NCBI RefSeq assembly: GCF_002368075.1
Contig: NZ_AP018314.1
Coordinates: 1,708,925 to 1,772,924, forward strand
Length of the DNA stretch: 64,000 nucleotides
Reading direction: 5' to 3'
Origin: Sphaerospermopsis kisseleviana NIES-73
GTDB taxonomy: Bacteria > Cyanobacteriota > Cyanobacteriia > Cyanobacteriales > Nostocaceae
Shown here: positions 26,772 to 36,649 of the stretch, one piece after another
Layout of the letters: every line of letters starts with the position of its first letter
How positions within the stretch are numbered: position 1 is the first letter of the stretch
The notes under the pieces: model-generated
Told to the model about the DNA's origin: nothing
The model's database searches: none
What the model saw: only the letters and a program-made list of their open reading frames with translations
Program-made: the position numbers and the translations under genes

Positions 26772-27233
26772 CTATTGTAGATACCCTAACTGTCGTCGGC
26801 ATTCAAACAAGCCAATAGCCACACTTACGGATAGATTCAAGCTGCGAACGCCGGGTTCGTGCATGGGTATGTAGAGGGTAGAGTGACAGACATTGAGAAC
26901 ATCTGGCGGTAAACCTGTGGTTTCACTGCCAAACAATAACCAATCATCGGTTTGATACTGGTAGTTAATATAGTTAAAACTGCCACGGACGCTAAACCCT
27001 AACAATCTGCCTCCACGCTGTTGATGGATGATTTGGAATGCTTCTGGGGATTCGTGATAGTGCAGTTTGACGTAAGGCCAGTAATCTAAACCTGCTCTTT
27101 TGAGGTAGCGATCGCTAATTTCAAACCCTAATGGACCCACCAAATGCAATTCTGTCCCTGTAGCGGCACAAGTACGGGCAATATTGCCTGTATTTGGAGG
27201 AATTTGCGGGTTAACTAAAACTACCTGGGGCAT
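26772..27233 (-). CDS. trmL: tRNA (cytidine/uridine-34 2'-O)-methyltransferase TrmL
   Basis: This SPOUT-fold enzyme methylates the ribose of the wobble base in tRNA-Leu isoacceptors. With the ATG at 27233 (MPQVVLVNPQIPPNTGNIART) it has 153 residues, the usual TrmL length. A TTG 12 bp upstream lies in repeat sequence and is less likely. Motifs are GNIARTCAATG, LLFGSETTGLPPDVL and IPMHEPGVRSLNLSVSVAI. TrmL is essentially a bare methyltransferase domain, matching this protein. It is monocistronic. Confidence 0.93.
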   Translation of the reverse strand: MPQVVLVNPQIPPNTGNIARTCAATGTELHLVGPLGFEISDRYLKRAGLDYWPYVKLHYHESPEAFQIIHQQRGGRLLGFSVRGSFNYINYQYQTDDWLLFGSETTGLPPDVLNVCHSTLYIPMHEPGVRSLNLSVSVAIGLFECRRQLGYLQ

Positions 27234-27429
27234 AAGACAAGTCAAAAGTTAAAAGTTAAAAGTCAAAATCCAGTAGAAACCAAGGAAGGCACTGGGGTTT
27301 ATAAGTATATCAGAGAAAATATACCTAAAAACACATATAGACGATATATAGGTTTTGTTAATAGGCATTAACCACTAGGGACACATTAGATTTTTAAAAC
27401 AAATAAGGTCAAGGAGGCAGGAGTTATTA

Positions 27430-27541
27430 ATTTTGGATTTTGGATTTTGGATTTTGGATTATTTTTGTCAAATCCAATCTAAAGTCTAAAATTTTTTCCC
27501 AGTACCCAGTCCCCAGTCCCCAGTCCCCAGTCACCAGTCCC
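27430..27541. repeat. STRR block between trmL and gshA
   Basis: TTTTGGA heptamers (27430-27462) are followed by CCCAGTC/CCAGTCC heptamers (27497-27541), which end directly against the gshA stop codon. Nothing else is visible in the roughly 310-bp gap except AT-rich sequence. Confidence 0.8.
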
Positions 27542-27543
27542 CA

Positions 27544-28686
27544 CTAAGCCATGACAGAGGAACAAAATAATTTGCTTTCTAGTTCTTGTTCCCGTTCTTG
27601 GGTGGCAATGATGGCTTGTTTAATGACTTGCTGGGCATCGACACCAAGTTTGTGTAACTGTAACCATTGTTGGGCTTCGTTGCCTTCACGGAGAATTTTC
27701 TGTAAGGGAGACAGGAAACAACCGAAGCCTTGTTGTTTGGCTATGCCCCAAACTTCTTGATATAGCTGGTTAATCCAATCTCTGGCGAGTATGGTACTAC
27801 CATCTTGCCAATGTTGCAATTGGGCATCAAGACTGGATGTGGCTGCTGCCATTTCATTTTTAGCGGTTATATTAATTAGTTCTTCAGGTGAGAAACTGCT
27901 TTGGGTTAAGGGGTCAATATTGGGGTTGTCAATGATTTGCAATAACCGCGCTTCTAATAAGGCTGTAATTGCTAATAAGAAAATAGGATCTGTGACTAAA
28001 TCACAAATTCGCAATTCTAAGCGATTTAAATCATAAGGACGGCGATCGCCATTTGGTCTAACTGATGTCCACAAATGTCGGACATTTTGCATTGTTCTAG
28101 CTTTTAACTGTGCTTCCACCCATTGAATATGATGGTCATGACTGGCAAATAGAGGTACATGACTGGGAGTTTGGGGGAAGAGTCCCCAACGGGTAGAATG
28201 ATAACCTGTGGCTTTACCATCTAAAAATGGTGATGAGGCGCTTAGGGCAAGGAAAAGTGGCGCTTCTATACGGATAATCCGACAGGCACGCATTAATATT
28301 TCTGGATGGGGAATGCCAATATTAATATGTACGCTGGCGGTGACAACTTTTGTCCCGTAGGTTTGCTCAATGTAGTCATGATAAGGGTTAGTGAGGTCAG
28401 AACGGTAAAAGCGATCGCTTCTTCCCAAGGACAGGGTACTCCCTGGTATCAATGTGTAATTGTTTAACCGCTGCAAATATTTCCGTAACTGCTGACGTGG
28501 GCGCAATAAACCACACAATTGATTTTCGTAACTGGTGGAAGCTTTAGTGATGTATTCTACGTTGCGGCTATCTGGCTCTCGCATAAATCCCTGTAAATCC
28601 GCAACAATTTGGTCGGAGAGACCAACTATTTCACCTTGAGGTGTGCCAGTATACATCTCAATTTCAAAGCCTTTCGTTAAGACCAC
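27544..28686 (-). CDS. gshA: Glutamate-cysteine ligase (cyanobacterial GCS2 type)
   Basis: It makes gamma-glutamylcysteine, the first step of glutathione synthesis. I choose GTG 28686 (then VLTKGFEIEMYTG) because an AAGGAG lies 9 bp upstream and relatives begin there. That gives 380 residues, normal for the cyanobacterial enzyme. Support includes the N-terminal GFEIEMYTGTPQGEIVGLS, RYHD-type catalytic context YRSDLTNPYHDYIEQTYGTKVVTASVHINIGIPHPEI, LFLALSASSPFLDGKATGYHSTR and RRPYDLNRLELRICDLVTDP. It is monocistronic. Confidence 0.9.
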   Translation of the reverse strand: MVLTKGFEIEMYTGTPQGEIVGLSDQIVADLQGFMREPDSRNVEYITKASTSYENQLCGLLRPRQQLRKYLQRLNNYTLIPGSTLSLGRSDRFYRSDLTNPYHDYIEQTYGTKVVTASVHINIGIPHPEILMRACRIIRIEAPLFLALSASSPFLDGKATGYHSTRWGLFPQTPSHVPLFASHDHHIQWVEAQLKARTMQNVRHLWTSVRPNGDRRPYDLNRLELRICDLVTDPIFLLAITALLEARLLQIIDNPNIDPLTQSSFSPEELINITAKNEMAAATSSLDAQLQHWQDGSTILARDWINQLYQEVWGIAKQQGFGCFLSPLQKILREGNEAQQWLQLHKLGVDAQQVIKQAIIATQEREQELESKLFCSSVMA

Positions 28687-28811
28687 TTTATTTTGCTCCT
28701 TGGCTCTCCTAATTTTGATAAATTGTATCAAATTTAACGATTTTTTGCATCTGGTGATTGGGGATTGGGTAGTAATTTATAATTACGAATTACTTATTAC
28801 CTATTACCCAA

Positions 28812-29675
28812 TTATGAATTACTCATTATTTTTGCTCTTGCAGAATTGATTGTTGCATCAGATAAATCACATAATGCTGCTAAGGAAATTCTGCCTTCAT
28901 TTAATAAGGAAGTTACCCTAGTTGATGCTACTTCTGATATGCGCTTACCGCTACGAATTTGAATTTTAAATTTGTCAGCTATACCATCGAAAATCACCAA
29001 AAGAGATATATTTTTCCAAATAATTTGTGTAGGTTGAATCACCTTAAAAGCAGTGACTATTTTTCCTGCTTCTGGTACATGAAATGTTAATCCTGAGTTT
29101 TGAATAATCTGCTGTATTCTTTCCAAAGGTAAAATAGAGATATCAATATTTATATGTTCTATTTTCACCAAGTTGGCTAAATCAGGTAATTTCATAGAGA
29201 CATCATTATTTAAATCTTCGTTTTTACAGGTAAGTTTACCTTCTAAAAAATCGGTAACTGCATAAATTTCCACTGTATAAGCCGGCAGTGGTACTGTACC
29301 TTTTTCATAAAATAATTGTCCTTCTGGGGTAACGGTAATAGGTGATTTTAATGCCAAAGTTTGTAATGATTGAAGTGTGGAAATTGTACTGTGAACAAAT
29401 ACAGGATCAAGTCCCAGGATAGATGCTAATTCATCTCCTGTTGGTGGGGGTTCAAATTCCAGTCCAGCACGGATGATAAACTCTTCCATGACATTAAATG
29501 GACGTGGTTCTTTAACTGTTAATTCTAAGGTATTTTTACGCAAACTATAGCGAAATTGACGGGCTGCAAAAACTGATAATTGGGGATTTTCTGTTTCAAT
29601 TTCGGTAACTATATTTTTGAGATGCGGATCAATATTTCTATCAACAGAACCAGGAAACATCAATAAAACCTCCAT
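28812..29675 (-). CDS. Unknown winged-helix-like partner of the SF1 helicase
   Basis: This 287-residue protein has no recognised family. Residues about 75-130 (DELASILGLDPVFVHSTIST, then ITVTPEGQLFYEKG) look like a winged-helix module with recognition helix and wing. The first 60 residues include FAARQFRYSLRKNTLELTVKEPRPF. The C-terminal half is beta-rich and ends RISLAALCDLSDATINSARAKI, which could be a helical domain. Its start overlaps the helicase stop by 20-35 bp (ATG 29675 or 29660), so translation is coupled and it very likely works with the helicase as an adaptor or DNA-binding subunit. This is inference from context. Confidence 0.7.
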   Translation of the reverse strand: MEVLLMFPGSVDRNIDPHLKNIVTEIETENPQLSVFAARQFRYSLRKNTLELTVKEPRPFNVMEEFIIRAGLEFEPPPTGDELASILGLDPVFVHSTISTLQSLQTLALKSPITVTPEGQLFYEKGTVPLPAYTVEIYAVTDFLEGKLTCKNEDLNNDVSMKLPDLANLVKIEHINIDISILPLERIQQIIQNSGLTFHVPEAGKIVTAFKVIQPTQIIWKNISLLVIFDGIADKFKIQIRSGKRISEVASTRVTSLLNEGRISLAALCDLSDATINSARAKIMSNS

Positions 29676-32600
29676 GACGAGTGGCGAGATTTGCTACTTC
29701 TGAATACATTCGACCAACTTTACCAGAGTTGCTGGTAAATAAATCGTGACAACCAACAATTACTAATAATTCTTGAGCGCGAGAAAAAGCGACGTTTACC
29801 CTTTCTGGTTTTTTAGCAAATCCCACATCTCCTAAAGGATTATTCCGCACCATACTCACAATTACAACTGGTCTTTCCATACCTTGAAATCTATCAACTG
29901 TACCTGTTCTAATGTGCAAGGATGGAAAAAGTTCCGGTTGTAAACGTTCATCTATTTTTCGCAGTTGAGCGCCATAAAATGTAATAACTGCTATTTCTTT
30001 TTTAGGTTCACCATTAGCAACTCTAGAACGCCAAGCATTTTCAAAATCTTGACAGATTTTTTCAATGACATCTACTTCTTGGGGATTAAAAAATGATGTT
30101 CCTAATTTTTCTTCTGCAAATTCATCTTCTCTAGGCGTTGTCACCCACAGTAAATGATGTTCTGGTTTAATGATTTCACCTGCTAAATTATGGGCGCGTT
30201 TGCTATCTGGTTCTAAAATGCCACATTCTAATTTACCATCATAAAACTGATTGATTGCTCCCATAATATTGGGGTGCATTCGATATTGGGTATTGAGCAT
30301 TTGTTTAATGCTATTATCGGCATTTTCAAACTGAAATTTAAATAAGGATTCTTCGAGAAATCCCATTTCTTCTCTAGAATGTCCCATTGTTTCTGCGACT
30401 TCTTCTATTGTGTCAATTTCTAGCATTGGTGGTAGTTGTCGGTGATCTCCTACCATGACTAATTTTTTGGCTTTCAATGCGGGGATAACTAATTCTGGAG
30501 GTGTACATTTACTTACTTCATCAATAATGACAACATCAAAATATTTAAATTCTTCCGAGAAGTTGTAATTTGCAGCTTGCACGCAGGTGATACCAACGAC
30601 GTTAGCGTTATCTAAATAAATTTGTCTTAAATCGTTACTATCTCTTTCTGAAGGTTGACGTAGTTTGGTAATCCAATCTTGGACAAAGTTTTGATATTTC
30701 CGCAAATAATCTTCTTCATTTTGTAGTTGTTGTTGCCAAAGATCAAATTGTTGTTTTATCTGCTGCAAAAATTCCAAATTCAAGAAATCTGTTTCTGTGG
30801 TTTTGGGCTGAGGTTTAAATTGATCGGGTATTTGTTGCCAAGTCATCTCGCAGCAATTTTTTTCTATGATTAAATCATTGGAGATATGGGATTTTAATTT
30901 TTCTTCTATTTCATTTAATTTAATTTTTGCTTTTTCAAGTTTTTGTAAAGAGTTTTTGCTGGTTTTATTTATTTTTACTAGTTCCTCTTTTAAAGATTCT
31001 TGAATATTCTCGAATACTGAGAAAGCATCTAAGGAGGAATTTAAATCATCCAGATGAGTTATGCAAGTTTCCCAAAGCTGCACTTGTTTCTCAAATTCCT
31101 GATGCTGTTCCCAAATATTTGCTTGTTTTGCTAAATATTGTTGTGTGAGATTTCGTAATTTTACAGGTAGCTGTGGTTGTTTATTCAGCTGTTCCAAAAT
31201 TTTTACAACTCTTTCCAGCAGTAAATTAGCATCTTGACTGGCTTTTTCTACCTGAGTTTGAGTTGCTAATATTTGTTCTTGGGTAATTTGATTATTTGGA
31301 GGTTGATTTAACTGTTGTTGTTTGTGCAAATTATTAAGTTGTTGCTCTGCTTCTGTTTTTAATTTGAGAACACATTGACGAGCATTAGCAAGAATTGTAT
31401 CTAATAATTCTTGGGTAATTCTAGCTAAAGTAGAATCCAGGTTATTTAATTCATAAGATGCACTGTAGGTTTGTTGCAGTTGAATTAAAAAACTCTGGGC
31501 ATTTTCAACTAATAATTGACGTTGTTTTGTAGTGAGTAATTGATACTTTTGAAACTGTTGATATGTTGCTTGCCATTTTTGGCGATCGCTCTTTTCCAAG
31601 AATAAGAGAATTTGACTAAAATTTTGCTGCATAAAATAGCTAAAATTATGCTTTTTACCCCTTCTGTCACTAAAATTACCATCAATTTCATAAGACAATG
31701 CTTTGATTAGTAATTCCCATTCTGGTAATTTAATTTGGTAATTCTTTGGTAAGATTGGCAAGTTTAAGTTTTTAGCAAACATCAATAAACCCAGTGGTAA
31801 ATGCAGCATTTCTTCAGTCAATAATAAATCAGATTGCTGGCAATTTTTCAAAACTTGGTAAAGATGGGAATACGCTGTAGTTTTCCACTCTTTAACTGCT
31901 GCGATAATATAATCAATTTCTCGTTTACGGTTTTCCCAATTTTGAATGGTTGGTTGTAGCTTGTGATCCTGATTAATAGACTTTTGATACTCTGTTTGTA
32001 ACTGATGTAAATAGGCTGATTTTTTTTGGAAACCCTGTACTAATTTTGCTAAGTCTGACATAGCGATAGTTGCATCATAAGCATAGGTGAATGTTGATTG
32101 AAATCCGGCAATTTCCTTGGCTATAGTTTCCCGCAACCAGACAGCTAAACCGAATGCACCACGCACAGGACAAATAACCCCCAGTTCATCGGTATACTTA
32201 ATAGCTTGATTGACTTTTTCCCGAAAATCTCCTACTAGATTATTTTCTAATATATAAGGTTGCAAACGGGGTAAAAAATTTTTAATTTCTGGATCATCCC
32301 AATTGATATTTTGTGGTTTATTGATAATATCTTTCACCCCATTAATTAAAGATTCAATTTCATTTTTATGCTCAAGCAATTCATGATAGACAGTTTCTTG
32401 AGTTCTGTAAACATTCTCTAACTTTATCTTTTCATCTTTTAATTTCTTTTGTTTATGATTGACTTTTTCCACTAATTTTAAGTAATCTGTAAATCTTTTC
32501 GATGTTGTTAATAGCTGCTGAAGAATTTGTATATTTTCTCTGTGTTGATTGAGATTATTTTCACAGTCATTAGCAGTATTTTCTAACCATCTGTTAATTA

Positions 32601-33969
32601 CTTGGTCTTCTAAAAATCCTTGTCCTTCTTCTCCAACTTTTTCAGCTTTTCCTTTTCTGACAGCGCGGATAACTGGGTTGTGAACTAAGCGACTTAAAGC
32701 ATTATCAACTGCTAAATTAGCTTGGGAAGTAATTAATGTGCGACCACCACGCAAAGCTATTTGATAGCAAATTTCGGCAATTACAGTCGTTTTACCTGTT
32801 CCTGGTGGACCTTGAATCAAAACTAAATCTTCTGCGGCTATTACCTTTTCTACAGATGCTTTTTGACCTGAATTTGCAGCAGATAATAACAAATCTTGTG
32901 GTTTTAGTTTAACAGTTTTTTGAATAGGTCTGGCTTGGGAAGCGTCAAATAAGAAATCTCCTAAATATGGGTTTTGTGTCCGTCCTTGTTTTAATTGTTC
33001 TAATGCTTTTTCTTTACGCTTAATTTGTTTAATATCACCAGCAGCATCAAAAAATAAGTATCCTTTTGTTGGTATTTGATAATTTTCCGATGCTATATAT
33101 TCTACTAATTCCCGCTCAAGCCTGATGTAAATAAGATTATTTCTGTGGTCAATTTTTTCAATATTTCCTAATTGACGACTAGTGCGACGAGTTATTTCAG
33201 TAGGTACAGAATCAGAAAATTTGATATCTTGATTTTTTGCCTGTTTTACCCGTTCCCAAAAGTTTTCTACATCTAAATAATTCTCTTCATCACCATCAAG
33301 GGTGGCTGAGTTAATATCAATTTTTAAGGCGATTTCTTTTTGTTGGCAGTCATATTCGGAGTGGAAAAATTTGACACAAAATTGTCTGGCTTTAGCAATA
33401 CGTTCTTCAATTTTCAAAAAAGCTTTCCATGCTTGTAGTTGGTCTTCGGTGGGTATATGATTACCGCATATTGGCATTTTATTTATTTGTGCCAATCTCT
33501 TGGGAGAAATATTTATAGGCTCATAATAATTAGGAACTAACTGCAATGGTAATGGTAAAGCATAAGCGTCAATTCTTCCTCTTGATAGTGGTAATAAATA
33601 AACTGAGAGAATTTTTAAACCACCAGTACCATTTTTTTTCACTGCGGCTCTCAATCCTAAAGTTTTATTTAGTTCTTTCAATCTTTTGGGTAGTTGAAAC
33701 TCACTGTCATCTGTAGCAATGGTTAAATCCCAAATTTCTTCTCCTGTATCTTTTCCCTTACCTTGACGGCGAAGATAAAATAGGCAAGTTTTTTTACCTA
33801 TACATTCAAAAATCAATTCATGAGCGCGTTCTTTTTTTTCTCGAAAGTTGGAATATGATGTAACTGCTTGTTGTCCTTCAAAGCTACGAATTAAGTTATC
33901 AATTGTGGAATTTAATAAGCTATAGCCAAAGGTTTCTGAATTGTTTATTTTCACTAATTTCTGTTGCAT
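29641..33969 (-). CDS. Very large superfamily 1 (UPF1/DNA2-like) helicase with coiled-coil insertion
   Basis: From ATG 33969 the protein has 1442 residues; earlier starts would run into the upstream gene. Helicase motifs are GPPGTGKTTVIAE (Walker A, near 386), VVIIDEVSK (motif II, near 1148), VMVGDHRQLPP (III), NTQYRMHP (IV), TVDRFQGMERPVVIVSMVR (V) and RVNVAFSRAQELLVIVG (VI). About 760 residues separate motifs I and II, mostly Gln/Lys/Glu-rich helices predicted to form long coiled coils. The N-terminal 380 residues resemble nothing I recognise. An ATP-driven nucleic-acid translocase is certain; the process (repair, RNA turnover or phage defence) is not. Confidence 0.9.
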   Translation of the reverse strand: MQQKLVKINNSETFGYSLLNSTIDNLIRSFEGQQAVTSYSNFREKKERAHELIFECIGKKTCLFYLRRQGKGKDTGEEIWDLTIATDDSEFQLPKRLKELNKTLGLRAAVKKNGTGGLKILSVYLLPLSRGRIDAYALPLPLQLVPNYYEPINISPKRLAQINKMPICGNHIPTEDQLQAWKAFLKIEERIAKARQFCVKFFHSEYDCQQKEIALKIDINSATLDGDEENYLDVENFWERVKQAKNQDIKFSDSVPTEITRRTSRQLGNIEKIDHRNNLIYIRLERELVEYIASENYQIPTKGYLFFDAAGDIKQIKRKEKALEQLKQGRTQNPYLGDFLFDASQARPIQKTVKLKPQDLLLSAANSGQKASVEKVIAAEDLVLIQGPPGTGKTTVIAEICYQIALRGGRTLITSQANLAVDNALSRLVHNPVIRAVRKGKAEKVGEEGQGFLEDQVINRWLENTANDCENNLNQHRENIQILQQLLTTSKRFTDYLKLVEKVNHKQKKLKDEKIKLENVYRTQETVYHELLEHKNEIESLINGVKDIINKPQNINWDDPEIKNFLPRLQPYILENNLVGDFREKVNQAIKYTDELGVICPVRGAFGLAVWLRETIAKEIAGFQSTFTYAYDATIAMSDLAKLVQGFQKKSAYLHQLQTEYQKSINQDHKLQPTIQNWENRKREIDYIIAAVKEWKTTAYSHLYQVLKNCQQSDLLLTEEMLHLPLGLLMFAKNLNLPILPKNYQIKLPEWELLIKALSYEIDGNFSDRRGKKHNFSYFMQQNFSQILLFLEKSDRQKWQATYQQFQKYQLLTTKQRQLLVENAQSFLIQLQQTYSASYELNNLDSTLARITQELLDTILANARQCVLKLKTEAEQQLNNLHKQQQLNQPPNNQITQEQILATQTQVEKASQDANLLLERVVKILEQLNKQPQLPVKLRNLTQQYLAKQANIWEQHQEFEKQVQLWETCITHLDDLNSSLDAFSVFENIQESLKEELVKINKTSKNSLQKLEKAKIKLNEIEEKLKSHISNDLIIEKNCCEMTWQQIPDQFKPQPKTTETDFLNLEFLQQIKQQFDLWQQQLQNEEDYLRKYQNFVQDWITKLRQPSERDSNDLRQIYLDNANVVGITCVQAANYNFSEEFKYFDVVIIDEVSKCTPPELVIPALKAKKLVMVGDHRQLPPMLEIDTIEEVAETMGHSREEMGFLEESLFKFQFENADNSIKQMLNTQYRMHPNIMGAINQFYDGKLECGILEPDSKRAHNLAGEIIKPEHHLLWVTTPREDEFAEEKLGTSFFNPQEVDVIEKICQDFENAWRSRVANGEPKKEIAVITFYGAQLRKIDERLQPELFPSLHIRTGTVDRFQGMERPVVIVSMVRNNPLGDVGFAKKPERVNVAFSRAQELLVIVGCHDLFTSNSGKVGRMYSEVANLATRHGGFIDVSWFC

Positions 33970-34024
33970 GGATGTCCTGATTGTTTTTGATTTCACACCA
34001 AGAGGAATAAGGTTAGATATAGTT

Positions 34025-34942
34025 TTAAAGATGAAACTGGTGATAAACCTGACTGGCGGCTCGATGTAATAAAGAATGTCTCCAAACAAGAGATTTAATA
34101 TCATCTGCATAACCACCGCCAATAACACAAGCTACTGGATAACCAGCACTAACGCAGGTGGTTAAAACCTGCATTTCTCGTCGAAAAATTCCAGTGTCTG
34201 TGAGAGATAATTTTCCTAGTTTATCATCTATATGGGTGTCGACTCCAGCGTCATACAATACTATATCTGGCTTAATTTCTGTTAGCAAGTCTGGTAGGTA
34301 ATTAGCTAGGGTTTGTAAATAAGCATCGTCTTCCATTCCTAGTGGTAATGGTACATCTAAATCACTTGTTTGTTTGGTGCTAGGGAAGTTAATTTCGCAG
34401 TGCATGGAAAATGTAAAAACGCTGTGATCATTTTCAAATATAAACGCTGTTCCATCTCCTTGATGTACGTCTAAGTCAACAATTAACATCTTTTTAGCAA
34501 GTCCTAATTTTTGTAAAACGCGAGTAGCAATTGCTAAATCATTAAAAATACAAAAACCAGATCCATAATTAGGAAAAGCGTGATGTGTTCCACCAGCAGT
34601 ATTACAAGCTAAACCTTGGTTTAATGCTAATTTAGCCGTTAATATTGTTCCACCTACTGCTACACAGGTACGATTTACTAAAGCTGGACTCCAAGGTAAA
34701 CCAATGCGTCTTTGTGCTTTTGCTTCTAATGTTCCTTCGCAGTAAGCTTGTACATAACTTTTGGTGTGGACTAATTCTATTAATTCTTGCGGTGGACATT
34801 CAGGAGTGTGAAACTGTTCTGGATATGCTACCCTGTCAGCTAACAGCAATTCATACAGTTGTCTAAATTTCGACATGGGGAAGCGATGTCCAAGCGGCAG
34901 AGGTGCAATATAATCTTGATGGTAAATAATTGGTAGATCCAT
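34025..34942 (-). CDS. Histone deacetylase family protein (AcuC/HDAC-like)
   Basis: This 305-residue zinc-dependent deacetylase-fold protein shows the expected elements in order: PLGHRFPMSKF at the N-terminus, GGTHHAFPNYGSGFCIFND (His pair) near 120, the zinc site LIVDLDVHQGDGTAFIF near 155, and YDAGVDTHIDDKLGKLSLT with GGGYA at the C-terminus. Bacterial members deacetylate acetyl-CoA synthetase, acetylpolyamines or other amines. It ends 55 bp before the giant helicase, on the same strand. Its proximity to a polyamine-type locus (35.9-39.9 kb) makes acetylpolyamine a tempting but unproven substrate. Confidence 0.92.
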   Translation of the reverse strand: MDLPIIYHQDYIAPLPLGHRFPMSKFRQLYELLLADRVAYPEQFHTPECPPQELIELVHTKSYVQAYCEGTLEAKAQRRIGLPWSPALVNRTCVAVGGTILTAKLALNQGLACNTAGGTHHAFPNYGSGFCIFNDLAIATRVLQKLGLAKKMLIVDLDVHQGDGTAFIFENDHSVFTFSMHCEINFPSTKQTSDLDVPLPLGMEDDAYLQTLANYLPDLLTEIKPDIVLYDAGVDTHIDDKLGKLSLTDTGIFRREMQVLTTCVSAGYPVACVIGGGYADDIKSLVWRHSLLHRAASQVYHQFHL

Positions 34943-35346
34943 TACTTAGGTGAAGTACACCAATAAATTTTGAGGTTAACTACTACTGATACTGAGGATT
35001 AAGTCTCAAAAATCAGTCTCCAGCTAGATTGTCATCAGAAAACAATTAATTTATTTGTGTTTTTCAAAGTAATAAAAGTCACCTTTTTTTAGGTAGAAAT
35101 CGGATTTTAGTAAACATATCATCAATTACTTATCATTGCTATAATGTATCACATATTTTTGCTCGGATGATCATTATACATCAATTTCTCTGGAAAAACT
35201 TAGCGAGTTTAATTTGCTAATTGTTGATATCCTAATTTTCAGGTCAGCATTCAGCTTTTCGCTTCTAGCTATATTCCTGAGTTAACGATCATTCTCAATC
35301 TTGACTCTTGTAATTTTCATTTGTCAATTCACTATCAAATATAACT
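34943..35346. other. Divergent intergenic region
   Basis: About 400 bp of AT-rich sequence lie between the leftward deacetylase gene and the rightward MscS gene. It presumably contains promoters for both. No regulator site, repeat or small gene could be supported. Confidence 0.5.
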
Positions 35347-35985
35347 ATGATGCAATGGATTATACCTCTTATATTTATTCTAGTTGGCTTTCTGACTGGC
35401 ATAATTGGTGAAAAAGTTATTTTTAATAGAATTAAAAGCTTTGTTATTAAGCGGCAAATTCCTGGGAGTGAGATTATATTTCAATCACTGCACAGAATGA
35501 CCTTTATTTGGTTTGTTTTGGCAGGTTTTTTTTGGGCTATTCTTAGTTCTCCTGTTAAACCAGGTATTGCTAATGTTCTGCAAAAAATCATCACCATAAT
35601 TTTATTATATTCTGTAACTTTAGTTTTAGCTAGACTGACTGCCGGTTTTGTTAATTTATTTGTCCAACGTACCGAGGGAGTTTCTACATCCCTGCTTTCC
35701 AATTTAGCTAAAACAATTGTTTTAGTTTTGGGAACATTAATTCTTTTGCAAACTGTGGGTATTGAAATTACTCCCATAGTTACTACCTTGGGAATTGGAG
35801 GTTTAGCTGTTGGTTTAGCTCTCCAAGACACCTTAGCTAATTTATTTTCTGGTTTTTATTTAGTTATTTCTAAGCAGGTAAGAGCAGGGGATTATGTTAA
35901 ATTAGATGATGGTCATCAAGGTTATGTCACAGATATTACTTGGCGAAATACCACAATCAAGGAAATTTCTAATAATCATAGTTAA
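35347..35985 (+). pseudogene. MscS-type mechanosensitive channel gene, 3' truncated
   Basis: The 212 codons encode four hydrophobic segments and the MscS pore and beta-domain start: GIGGLAVGLALQDTLANLFSGFYL, then VRAGDYVKLDDGHQGYVTDITWRNTTIKEISNN. The family continues here with (V/I)IVPN and 80 or more residues of beta and alpha-beta domain. Instead the frame ends His-Ser-stop after NN. A shifted frame briefly reads IIV before running into the DUF4178 start 6 bp later. The C-terminal cytoplasmic cage is therefore lost and the product is unlikely to be a normal channel. A deletion joined it to the next gene. Confidence 0.7.
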
Positions 35986-35991
35986 ACCTGT

Positions 35992-36642
35992 ATGTATACA
36001 GTTAGCATTGAAACTCAAGTTCATGCCTTGCGTCCGGGCGATCGCGTGAGATATTCCGGTTTAGACTGGGATATAAAAGATTACAGCACCTACCAAGATC
36101 CTCAAGGTTATCAAACAGAGGAATGGTTGTTAGTCTCCTCCGGTGGTTCGGAATATTACTTATTGCGAGAATATGACCCCAGCGAAGAAATTAACTCTGT
36201 AACTTGGTATATTTCCAATCAATTACAGAATGTGTCTTTATATACTCCAGATTTTCCCAAAAACCCACTACAACTAACTACATTATGGAAAGAAATGCAA
36301 GTATTAAATACCCCTTATCCAGAACTAAAACTTTTCTATAAATCCTATTATTTCGATTCACAAACTGAAGGAAGTTATGATTCTGAAGGGAAAACAAAAT
36401 CTCGCATTACTTGGGATTATTGGGATAAAGACCATTGTGTAAATTTAGCAATAGAATCTTTTCCCAATCTACAATTAGAGATTTACTCAACCAAAATAGT
36501 CAAGCCTGAAGAATTTCATAATATTCAAAAAGGTGTAAGTTCGGAACGCCAGGTATTGAGGTGGAAACCTGAGTTAATAATTGAATTAATAATTGCGCTC
36601 ATATTTTTGTCCATCGGTATATTTTTAATGATATTTGGGTAA
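35992..36642 (+). CDS. DUF4178 domain protein with C-terminal membrane anchor
   Basis: This 216-residue protein has the DUF4178 pattern LRPGDRVRYSGLDWDIKDY, EEWLLVSSGGSEYYLLREYD and a second half ending in one hydrophobic helix (about residues 193-215). The domain has no known biochemical activity, but it repeatedly occurs beside aminopropyltransferase-like, SpeD and DUF350 genes, as here. The gene begins 6 bp after the truncated MscS frame and is followed within 7 bp by the aminopropyltransferase-like gene, so it heads a tight operon. The lone anchor suggests a large soluble domain at the membrane face. Confidence 0.85.
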   Translation: MYTVSIETQVHALRPGDRVRYSGLDWDIKDYSTYQDPQGYQTEEWLLVSSGGSEYYLLREYDPSEEINSVTWYISNQLQNVSLYTPDFPKNPLQLTTLWKEMQVLNTPYPELKLFYKSYYFDSQTEGSYDSEGKTKSRITWDYWDKDHCVNLAIESFPNLQLEIYSTKIVKPEEFHNIQKGVSSERQVLRWKPELIIELIIALIFLSIGIFLMIFG

Positions 36643-36649
36643 AGTTTCT

